Position numbers and translations under genes: made by a program. A stretch of 64,000 nucleotides of DNA from DASSUW01 sp963759375 (GTDB taxonomy: Bacteria > Actinomycetota > Thermoleophilia > Solirubrobacterales > Solirubrobacteraceae), in contig CAVWYY010000006.1 in assembly GCA_963759375.1 (NCBI GenBank), positions 434,001 to 498,000 of the forward strand, in the 5' to 3' direction. The first letter of the stretch is position 1. The number at the start of each line of letters is the position of its first letter. The notes under the pieces are model-generated. The model made no database searches, was not told the DNA's origin, and saw only the letters and a program-made list of their open reading frames with translations. Shown here piece by piece: positions 1-6,910 of this stretch.

Positions 1-136
1 ACGACGCAGCGCCCTGGGGGTCGAGGTCCCAGATCAGCGTGCGCCGACCCTCGCGCGCCGACAGCGCCGCGAGGTTCACCGCCGTCGAGGTCTTTCCCAC
101 CCCGCCCTTGATCGAGTAGGTCGCCAGGACCTTCAC
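1..136 (-). CDS. ParA/Soj-family partition ATPase, N-terminal fragment
   Basis: Only the first 45 codons lie in the window; the gene runs off the left edge. The translation has the deviant Walker A box KGGVGKTSTAVNLA (residues 10-23) and then DLDPQGAAS (37-45), the pairing that defines ParA/MinD-type P-loop ATPases. Such proteins dimerise on ATP and position DNA or protein cargo; which cargo cannot be told from the fragment. The GTG start overlaps the stop codon of the upstream CYTH-CHAD gene (GTGA), so the two are probably translationally coupled. Family assignment is firm, the role is not. Confidence 0.85.
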   Translation of the reverse strand, partial: MKVLATYSIKGGVGKTSTAVNLAALSAREGRRTLIWDLDPQGAAS

Positions 137-1678
137 GACAGCTTCCTGAACGTGTCCCGCACGAGCTTGCGCTGCGACTTCGCGGCGAACGCCTCGAACC
201 GCTCCGCGAAGTGCGCACGGGTCTCCCGCTGGTCGGCCTCGAGGTACGAGATCAGCGACCCGGCGGCCAGGATCGCGCCCGGCCCGTCCTTGACGGTCGC
301 CAGCTCGTCGGCGGTCTCGCGCAGCATGTCGGTCTGCACGCTGCGGTCCTGGAAGTGGCCGAGCACGTCCTGCAGGTCCTTCAGCGCCGCGACCATCGGC
401 TTGACGACGTCGGCGGGGAACAGCGAGCCGAACAGCTCGAGCAGGTAGCGCAGCTCCTTTCCGCGCTTGCGCAGCTCGTGCAGATCCTCGTCCGGACTGG
501 CGGCGTCGATCGCGCTGCCGTCGCGCACCATCCGCCGGTAGACGCGGCGGATCCGGTCGGCCGCCACCGCCTCGATCGGCACAGCAGCGCGCGGGCGCTC
601 CCCGGCGTCCTCGCCGGGCGGAGTGGCGGCGAGCGCGCGCCAGCCCTCGATCGCGGCCGCGAACCGCCGGCTGCGCAGGGCGCGGCGGAGCTTGGTCAGC
701 TCGCGCGAGCGCCGGCGGACCAACAGTCGCCGCAGCGGCTCGAGCTCGCCGTCCGCCGACGCGGTCAGCGCGTCCCACTCCAGGAGCTGTACGTCGAGGT
801 CGCGGACAGGCCCGGTGACCGCCTGCGCCCACTTGAGCTCGTCGCGCACGCGCGCGCGGGCCTCGGGCGGATGCACGCCGGCGAGCTCGCGGAGCACCGA
901 GCGGGCGCGCCGGATCGACACGCGGAGGTCGTGCAGGAACTCGGTGTCGAGGTCGTCGAGCGTCCCGGGCACGTTCGCCTCGGCGATGTCCGCGAGCGGC
1001 AGCAGCACGAGCCCGGCCGCGACGTCGGACCGCGTGCCCGGGCTCCAGCACCACGCGCACCTTCGACGGCCAGCCCTCGGGCCGGCCGCCGGCCGCGCGT
1101 ACCGCGTCGTCGAACAGCGTCGACGCCGCGGGCTCCAGCCGCAGGCGCTCACGCAGGCGGCCCGCCACGCGCTCGAAGTCGCCGTCATAGCCCCGCACGG
1201 GCACGACGAGCAGACGCGGCGCCAGCGCCGCGTCGCCGACCGTGCCGTGCACCAGCGACAGCCGGACGACGGTCTTGCCGTCGCCGTTGAGCACCGCGAC
1301 CGGGACGGTCCGGCTGCGCATCCGCGTGACGTGCAGCAGCACGCGTTCCTCGAGCACCGGGGCGAGGCGGTCGCGCACGGGACCCGGTGGCAGGGCGGCG
1401 ACGCCGACGGCGGGCGCATCGCGCACCTCGGCCCGCCGGACCGGCATCCCCGGTTCGTGCACGATGAGCGTGCCCCGGCGCGTCCGCTCAGCGCGCAGCC
1501 CGGCGGAGCGCAGGCGCGTGTCGAACGTGTCCAGCAGGACACGATCGGACGTGGTGCTCCGCCCCACCTCGACGTCGAGGCTCTCGCGCAGGAGCGCGAG
1601 GAAGCGGGCCTCTTCGACGTCTTCGGGAAGCTCGAGCTCGAGCGGCGCTGGAGGCATCGGCGCCCGGGAGTCTGGCAT
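133..1678 (-). CDS. CYTH-CHAD domain protein (frameshifted near 1040)
   Basis: From ATG 1678 (a stop codon directly precedes it in frame) the reading gives a CYTH-like domain of about 215 residues. It starts with an acidic ELELPEDVEE strand and includes VLLDTFDTRLRSAG and MRSRTVPVAVLNGDGK. Near position 1040 sense continues only in another frame, into a CHAD domain with its two histidine-bearing helices, LHDLRVSIRRARS and LHELRKRGKELRYLLELF, ending at 133. CYTH-CHAD fusions are a common bacterial architecture linked to polyphosphate or triphosphate chemistry. The ExExK signature ends in P rather than K here (ELELP), so catalysis is uncertain. The repaired protein would be about 515 residues. 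The shift lies in a CCCGGGC run, so a one-base sequence error is as likely as a real lesion. The 3' end overlaps the ParA start. Confidence 0.75.
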
Positions 1679-1725
1679 TCACGGGTCCGTCACGCGATCC
1701 GGCCGTTTGCAGGCCATCCTCGCTG

Positions 1726-2562
1726 GTGATGCCGCACTTCGACCTGCATCTGCACCTGCTCCCCGGCGTCGACGACGGCCCGGCCGACGAGGCCGCGAGC
1801 CTCGCCCACGCGGAGCGCATGGCACGCGCCGGCGTCCTCGAGGCGACGGTGACGCCGCACGTCGGCCATCCGGACTTCCCGCTCGACGTCGCGACCATCC
1901 CCGATCGCACGCGCGCGCTGCAGGAGGCGATCGACGCCGCCGGCATCGGGCTGCACCTGCACCCCGGCGGCGAGATCTTCCCCGACGGCGCGATGGCGCT
2001 CGGCCGCCGCGAGCTCGAGGTCATCGCCCACGGCGCGTCAGGCGCGCGTTGGGTCCTGCTCGAGGTCCCGTTCCGCGGGATCGACGCACGCTTCCTGGAG
2101 GCCTGTCTGCACGTTCGCGACCACGGCTTCGGACTGCTGATCGCCCACCCCGAGCGCGCCGCCGGGCTCATGACCGGCGGGCTGGAGCGCCTGCGGCCGG
2201 TGATCGAGGCCGGCGCGCTGCTGCAGGTGAACGTGTGCTCGCTGCTCGGGCGCCACGGACCCGAGGCGCAGGGCGCCGGGGCGCGGCTGGTGCGCGACGG
2301 CCTGGCCTACGTGCTGGCCTCCGACGGCCACGGCGGCGACGAGAACCGCTGCCACACGCTCGCGGTCGGCCCTGCTGCGGCCGCGCGCGCGGGAGCCTCG
2401 GCGCTGCGCAGCCGCCAGCTCACGGGCGCGAACCCGCGCTTCCTGCTCGCGCACGGGATCCCGGCGGGGCCGGCGCGCGACCCGGCCGCGTGGCGACCGC
2501 ACCACGAGCAGCGCATGCGGGCGGCGATCGCCGCCGCGCGCCGTATCACCCCTACCGGGTGA
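1726..2562 (+). CDS. CpsB/YwqE-type PHP-fold phosphatase
   Basis: A 278-residue PHP-domain protein. The N-terminus carries FDLHLHLLPGVDDGPAD, the metal-binding signature of the CpsB/Wzb-replacing tyrosine phosphatases of Gram-positive bacteria. Further PHP ligands are seen at TPHVGHPD, IAHPERA and LASDGHGGDENR. These manganese-dependent enzymes dephosphorylate tyrosine kinases that control polysaccharide export; the substrate here is not known. The start is GTG 1726 or the adjacent ATG 1729. It is divergent from the CYTH-CHAD gene. The last 17 bases, including the stop, coincide with a TCACCC-N5-GGGTGA palindrome that may serve the next gene. Confidence 0.85.
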   Translation: MMPHFDLHLHLLPGVDDGPADEAASLAHAERMARAGVLEATVTPHVGHPDFPLDVATIPDRTRALQEAIDAAGIGLHLHPGGEIFPDGAMALGRRELEVIAHGASGARWVLLEVPFRGIDARFLEACLHVRDHGFGLLIAHPERAAGLMTGGLERLRPVIEAGALLQVNVCSLLGRHGPEAQGAGARLVRDGLAYVLASDGHGGDENRCHTLAVGPAAAARAGASALRSRQLTGANPRFLLAHGIPAGPARDPAAWRPHHEQRMRAAIAAARRITPTG

Positions 2563-2591
2563 AATTGCGCTGGAACACCCGCGGCGGGTGA
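2546..2591. promoter_or_regulatory. Operator 1: two TCACCC-N5-GGGTGA palindromes
   Basis: Two 17-bp palindromes lie at 2546-2562 (TCACCC ctacc GGGTGA) and 2575-2591 (aCACCC gcggc GGGTGA, one mismatch), 12 bp apart. They match the repeated operator found at eight other gaps in the window. The first overlaps the stop of the PHP phosphatase gene; both are upstream of the YihY-family gene. Here the gap between palindromes is 12 instead of 7, so this is the least regular copy. Confidence 0.55.
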
Positions 2592-2867
2592 TGCGCGCGG
2601 ACCATGGTCCGCCTAATCTCGATGTCGGCGTTGGTCTCCGGCCCTCTTCGAAGCGGCCCTCGGGACGGCAGGCCGCCGATCTCTCCTCCAACCTGGCGGC
2701 GTGCCGACTCCGGGTCAGCCCCGGCGGGCAGGTCCTGGTGCCACGCCGACAGCCCAACCTGCCCTCCGGTTGGCCAGGCGGTGGCCGGCTCGCCGTGCGC
2801 GCTTCGCGGTGCCTGCGCGGATGGGGCGAGCCGCCACCGCCCGCGCGCATCAGTCAGCATCCGGCCG
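2592..2867. other. Intergenic leader without a recognised gene
   Basis: About 276 bases between the operator and the YihY start. It contains a short palindrome GGACCATGGTCC at 2599-2610 and several GC-rich inverted repeats (for example around 2765-2800). Frames through it have no recognisable protein sequence. It may be a structured 5' leader or a small RNA; I could not match it to a known RNA family. Confidence 0.3.
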
Positions 2868-3632
2868 TTGAGAGCCCTGGCCCAGCGAGCGACCGGCGTG
2901 TTCCACAAGCTCGTGGACCCGCTGCTGCGCTTCAACTTCATCGACCGCTCGCTGGCGCTCGGCGCGCAGGCCTTCGGCGCCGTGATCCCACTGCTGATCG
3001 TGCTCGAGACCGCGCAGCCGGGCAACGACTCGCTCGCCGACGAGCTGATCGAGCGCTTCCAGCTCAGCGGCTCCGCCGCCGAGACCCTGCGCGACGCGTT
3101 CGCGACGCCCACCGACGAGACGACGACGACCGTGCTCAGCGTGGTCGTCCTGGTGGTGTCCGCGCTGTCGTTCACGCGCCGGCTGCAGCGGCTCTACGAG
3201 GAGTCGTGGTCGCTCGAGACGCGCGGGGTGCGCGGCACGGGCTGGGGCCTGCTGTGGCTGGGATTCCTGACGGTCTACCTGTCGCTGCACCCCGCGCTGG
3301 ACAGCCTGGTGAACGGCCTCGCCTCCACGCTGCTCACGCTGGCCGGGGGGTTCCTGATCGGCCTCGTGACACCGCTGCTCCTGCTCGGGCGCCGCAAGCG
3401 GTGGCAGGCGCTGGTCCCGCAGGCCTCGCTCACGGCCGTCGGGCTCACGGGCCTGGGCGTATGGACCGCGGTGTACATGCCGCACGCGATCGGATCGTCG
3501 GCCGCCAACTATGGCGCGATCGGCGTGGCGTTCGCGCTGCTCACGTGGCTGTGGGGTCTCGGGATCGTGCTGGTATGTGCAGCGGTGTTCGGATCGCCGC
3601 AGATGAAGTGGCGGGAGCTCTTCCGCACGTGA
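2868..3632 (+). CDS. YihY/BrkB-family inner-membrane protein
   Basis: About 254 residues from TTG 2868, or 244 from GTG 2898; the extended frame upstream reads as low-complexity non-protein, so a late start is chosen. Six hydrophobic segments are visible, including SLALGAQAFGAVIPLLIVLE, VLSVVVLVVSALSF, LLWLGFLTVYLSL and FALLTWLWGLGIVLVCAAVF, with the YGAIGVAFALLTWLW stretch typical of the family's last helices. YihY/BrkB proteins are integral membrane proteins of unsettled function. The gene stands alone downstream of operator 1 and converges on the TMEM175-like gene. Confidence 0.75.
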   Translation: MRALAQRATGVFHKLVDPLLRFNFIDRSLALGAQAFGAVIPLLIVLETAQPGNDSLADELIERFQLSGSAAETLRDAFATPTDETTTTVLSVVVLVVSALSFTRRLQRLYEESWSLETRGVRGTGWGLLWLGFLTVYLSLHPALDSLVNGLASTLLTLAGGFLIGLVTPLLLLGRRKRWQALVPQASLTAVGLTGLGVWTAVYMPHAIGSSAANYGAIGVAFALLTWLWGLGIVLVCAAVFGSPQMKWRELFRT

Positions 3633-3637
3633 GGAGG

Positions 3638-4270
3638 TCAGCCAGGACCGCGGAGCGTCAGCCGCCCCTCGCCCTGGGGCAGGAGCACGGCGCGCGCGGC
3701 CACGACGAGGTAGGCGACGGCGGCGAGCCGCGGGAAGATGAGGAGGCCGGCGACCATCGCCGCCCCGTAGACCACCACGGGCAGGCCGTGCCGTTGCAGC
3801 ACCTCGAGCGGCGGCGGCGCCTCGCCGTGCAGGAGCTCGGGGTGGGCCTCGGCGTATCGCCGCGCGGCGCCGATCAGGGCCTCGATCACGATCGCCGTGG
3901 CGCCGTAGAAGACGACCGCCGCGCGCTCGGCGTCACGCGACGCGTCGAACGCCTCGGCCAACAGCGCGGTCGGGAACGGCAGGAACGAGGCGGCCATGAG
4001 CAGCAGGATGTTCAGCCGCATCAGGGTCGGGTCGACGAACCGCAGGTGCATGAACAGCCGGTGATGGGCGAGCCACACGCCGCCGACGGTCAGGAAGCTC
4101 GTCACGTAGGCCAGATACGCGGGCCACTCCTTCAGGATCGCGCCCCACAGATCGTCGAACTGGTCAGGGTCGATGCCGATCTCCAACACGAGCAACGTGA
4201 TCGCGATCGCGAACACGCCGTCGCTGAACGCCTCCACGCGGGAGGTCGACCAGTGCCCCTCGCTCTCCAT
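3638..4270 (-). CDS. TMEM175/DUF1211-family potassium channel-like protein
   Basis: 210 residues from ATG 4270. The first helix carries the family signature RVEAFSDGVFAIAITLLVLEI, the filter-forming FSD motif of bacterial TMEM175 potassium channels, followed by a GGVWLAHHRLF helix and three or four further membrane segments. Bacterial members assemble as tetramers with one six-helix unit each. An upstream ATG at 4309 is in frame but sits inside operator 2; ATG 4270 leaves 22 nt to the operator edge, matching the spacing at other genes of the set. Divergent from the LAL-like ATPase gene. Confidence 0.85.
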   Translation of the reverse strand: MESEGHWSTSRVEAFSDGVFAIAITLLVLEIGIDPDQFDDLWGAILKEWPAYLAYVTSFLTVGGVWLAHHRLFMHLRFVDPTLMRLNILLLMAASFLPFPTALLAEAFDASRDAERAAVVFYGATAIVIEALIGAARRYAEAHPELLHGEAPPPLEVLQRHGLPVVVYGAAMVAGLLIFPRLAAVAYLVVAARAVLLPQGEGRLTLRGPG

Positions 4271-4292
4271 GGGCGGACGATCCGCCGCGCCG

Positions 4293-4322
4293 GGGTGAGC
4301 GCGCTTCACCCGCGCGGGGTGA
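4293..4322. promoter_or_regulatory. Operator 2: GGGTGA-N7-TCACCC-N5-GGGTGA
   Basis: Three perfect half-sites at 4293-4298, 4306-4311 and 4317-4322 with the same 7 and 5 base gaps as the full copies. It sits between the divergent TMEM175-like gene (22 nt to ATG 4270) and the LAL-like ATPase gene (7 nt to GTG 4330, 25 nt to the in-frame GTG 4348). Confidence 0.7.
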
Positions 4323-4329
4323 GGGGCGC

Positions 4330-6258
4330 GTGAGCAGCGTCTCGCGCGTGGCCGCGACCAAGCTCCACCCGCCGCGGCCGCGCGCGGGCGTCGTCGAGCG
4401 CCGGAGGCTGGACGAGCGGCTCGACCGCCTCACCGCGCGGCAGGTGACGTTCGTCAGCGCGGCGGCCGGCTATGGCAAGACGATCGCGGTGACGTCGTGG
4501 CTGCGGCGACGGGGCCTCACGGCGGCGTGGGTGTCGCTCGACGAGTCCGATGACGACCCGGCCGCGCTGTGGACGTCGATCGCCGCCGCGATCGTGCGCG
4601 CGCATCCGGACATGCCGCCCGGTCGCGCACGACCGTCGCGGGAGGACGTGCTGTCGCGCATCACCGCGTATGGGCGGCCGGTTCTGCTCGTGCTCGACGA
4701 CTTCGACGCGGTGACCGACGCCCGCGCCATCGCTTCGCTCGGCCGCGCCGGCCGCGATCTGCCGGCGAACCTTAAGGTCATCGCGGTGACCAGAGGGCAC
4801 CCGCCGATCGAGGCTCCGGACCGACTTGGCGCACCCGAACTCGCGTTCACGGCCGGCGAGGCCCGCGAGCTGCTCGCCGGGGACGAAGGGCTCGCGCTCA
4901 GCGACGCCGAGGTCGGAGCGCTCGTCGAGCGGACCGAGGGGTGGCCGGCCGGGCTGTACCTCGCCGCGCTGTGGCTGCGCGGGCCTGACGCCGCCATCCC
5001 GCCGTTCACCGCCGGCGATCGCAACGTCACCGACTACATGACCGGCGAGGTGCTCGACGCGCTCGACGCCGACACGCGCGCGTTCCTGCTCGAGACCTCG
5101 GTGCTCGGGCGGTTCTCCGCGGCGCTCGCCGATCACGCGCGCGGCCGGTCGGACTCGGCGGCGCTGCTCGAGCGGGTGTCGCGCGCGAACCTGTTCCTCG
5201 TCGCGCTCGACGACGCGGGCGAGTGGTTCCGGTACCACGCGTTGTTCGGCGAGCTGCTGCGCCGCGAGCTGGCGCTCGACGACGCGGCTGCGGCGCCGCG
5301 ACTGCACGCCCGCGCCGCCGAATGGCTGCTCGCGCGCGGAGAGCTCGCCGACGGCATCGAACACGCCGACGCGGCGGGCGATCACGAGACCGTCGCCGGT
5401 CAGCTGCAGGTCCGCGGTAACGAGCTCGTCCGCGACGGGCGCGGCGCGACGCTGCTCCGGTGGGTGTCACGGCTGCCGGAGGACCTGCTGCTCGCCCGCC
5501 CGGACGTCACGACCCTGGGGGCCCTGGCCTCGGACGCATTCGTGGGCCGCGACGCACGCGGCCAGCGACTGCTCGAGCTGGCCGAGCGCTCGCGCGACGA
5601 GCATCCCGAGCGCTGGAGCCCGGGGGCGGCGACCGTCGTCGCGATGCTGCGCGCGAACGAGATCGACGGCGATGTCGCAGCGCTCGTGGCCGCCTGCCGC
5701 CACACCGTCGCGCTCGCCGACGACGGCGCCGACGACTTCACCGTCGCCGCCCGGGCCATGCTCGCCAACGCGCTCCTGCTGGCAGGCGACGTGGCGGGCG
5801 GGCGCGCGATCGCCGAGGCGGCGCTCGCCCATCCCGCAGCGGCGGATCGACCTCACGGCTACGTCGGCGCGCACGCGGTGCTCGCGATGGCCGCAGCCGG
5901 CGCGGGCGACCTCGCATCCGCGCGAGGACATGCCGACCGCTCACTGGGCGCGGCGCGCGAGGCGGGGATCCTGGCCTCACAGTCGGGATCGCGTGCGCAC
6001 TTCGCCGCCGCGATGGTGCACGCCGCCGGCGGCGCGCTCGAACTCGCCGAACGGGGCTTCGAGCGAGCGCTGCGCCCGGCCGGAGGCGGCGTGCGGCGCG
6101 CGTGGATGCTCGCCGAGCTCGCCGACGTCCGCGCGCGGCGCGGCCGCGCCGCCGAGGCCCGGGAGGCCCTGGCGGCGGCGCGTGACCTCGTCGCCGACGC
6201 GCACGACCCCGGCCGGGTCGCGACGCGCCTGGATGCGGTGGAACGGAAGCTGGGCTAG
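4330..6258 (+). CDS. LAL/MalT-like STAND ATPase without LuxR DNA-binding domain
   Basis: 642 residues. The N-terminus VAATKLHPPRPRAGVV is the LAL-family opening, then Walker A AAAGYGKT (about 44-51), Walker B VLLVLDDFD (about 119-127), the winged-helix entry TEGWPAGLYLAALWL and a long alpha-helical repeat region. It ends RVATRLDAVERKLG with no LuxR helix-turn-helix, unlike its two paralogues here (885 and about 880 residues). Known LAL proteins are ATP- and ligand-responsive activators; this one keeps only the sensory ATPase. It could titrate or co-assemble with the paralogues. Start is GTG 4330 (weak GAGGGG before it) or GTG 4348, which would restore the 25-nt operator spacing. Its stop overlaps the convergent DUF1269 gene by 4 nt. 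Confidence 0.8.
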   Translation: MSSVSRVAATKLHPPRPRAGVVERRRLDERLDRLTARQVTFVSAAAGYGKTIAVTSWLRRRGLTAAWVSLDESDDDPAALWTSIAAAIVRAHPDMPPGRARPSREDVLSRITAYGRPVLLVLDDFDAVTDARAIASLGRAGRDLPANLKVIAVTRGHPPIEAPDRLGAPELAFTAGEARELLAGDEGLALSDAEVGALVERTEGWPAGLYLAALWLRGPDAAIPPFTAGDRNVTDYMTGEVLDALDADTRAFLLETSVLGRFSAALADHARGRSDSAALLERVSRANLFLVALDDAGEWFRYHALFGELLRRELALDDAAAAPRLHARAAEWLLARGELADGIEHADAAGDHETVAGQLQVRGNELVRDGRGATLLRWVSRLPEDLLLARPDVTTLGALASDAFVGRDARGQRLLELAERSRDEHPERWSPGAATVVAMLRANEIDGDVAALVAACRHTVALADDGADDFTVAARAMLANALLLAGDVAGGRAIAEAALAHPAAADRPHGYVGAHAVLAMAAAGAGDLASARGHADRSLGAAREAGILASQSGSRAHFAAAMVHAAGGALELAERGFERALRPAGGGVRRAWMLAELADVRARRGRAAEAREALAAARDLVADAHDPGRVATRLDAVERKLG

Positions 6259-6743
6259 CTCTTGCCGGCGGCGGCGAGCGCCTCGGTCAGCTGCTGCTCG
6301 GTCTCGTTGTCGAGCGAGGTCTGGATGACCTTGCCCTCGATCTTGATCTGCGGCAGGACCTTGTCGATCGACACGCTGCGGATCAGGAACAGCACGGCCG
6401 CGCCGCCCTGGTCGAGCTCGGTGCCGAGCTCCTTCATGAACTTGTCGTCGATCCCGTAGTCACTGAGCGCACCGCCGGCCGCGCCGGCCGCGGCGCCCAT
6501 CGCCATGCCGAGCAGCGGCATCAGGAAGATCAGCCCGATCAGGCCGCCCCAGAGCGCGCCCGACGCGGCGCCCAGGCCGGCCATCGAGGGCTGGTGCAGC
6601 TTGATCTTGCCGTCGGCCTTCCGCTCGACGATGACCAGGTCCTCCAGCTCGATCTCGTGAGCCTTCTGAGCCTCAGCGGTGTTCGTCGCAACCTGCTGGG
6701 CCGTGGCCAGGTCGGGATACGCGATGGCCACCAGATCCGACAT
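6255..6743 (-). CDS. DUF1269-family membrane-associated protein
   Basis: 162 residues with a strong Shine-Dalgarno (GAGGAGG) before ATG 6743. The N-terminal part VAIAYPDLATAQQVA is a ferredoxin-like strand/helix. A glycine/alanine-rich hydrophobic hairpin (about 75-110, GLIGLIFLMPLLGMAMGAAAG) follows, and a C-terminal half includes LGTELDQGGAAVLFLIRS. This is the standard layout of DUF1269, a family often found with stress and ion-handling genes; no biochemical role is established. Operator 3 lies 44 nt upstream and is shared with the divergent LAL regulator. Confidence 0.85.
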   Translation of the reverse strand: MSDLVAIAYPDLATAQQVATNTAEAQKAHEIELEDLVIVERKADGKIKLHQPSMAGLGAASGALWGGLIGLIFLMPLLGMAMGAAAGAAGGALSDYGIDDKFMKELGTELDQGGAAVLFLIRSVSIDKVLPQIKIEGKVIQTSLDNETEQQLTEALAAAGKS

Positions 6744-6787
6744 CAGTTCCTCCTCGTGAGTTGACGACGTGATCCTCGTCGCCCGGC

Positions 6788-6817
6788 GGGTGACGCCGCC
6801 TCACCCGCATGGGGTGA
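6788..6817. promoter_or_regulatory. Operator 3: GGGTGA-N7-TCACCC-N5-GGGTGA
   Basis: Perfect half-sites at 6788-6793, 6801-6806 and 6812-6817 between the divergent DUF1269 gene (44 nt to its ATG) and the LAL regulator gene (93 nt to its probable start). It would allow autoregulation of the regulator. Confidence 0.7.
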
Positions 6818-6910
6818 GGTCGGCGGCCGTTTTGGACCGGTTCTCTGAGTTTTTGCGCGCAACCGTGCGGTCGCCTATGGTCAGGCAACGGACCGGCGGG
6901 AGGGGGCGCT

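Noticed and set aside
2592..2867. Known structured RNA (RNase P, SRP, tmRNA or riboswitch)
   Set aside because: Inverted repeats are present, but I could not find the conserved core of any of these families; left as unassigned.
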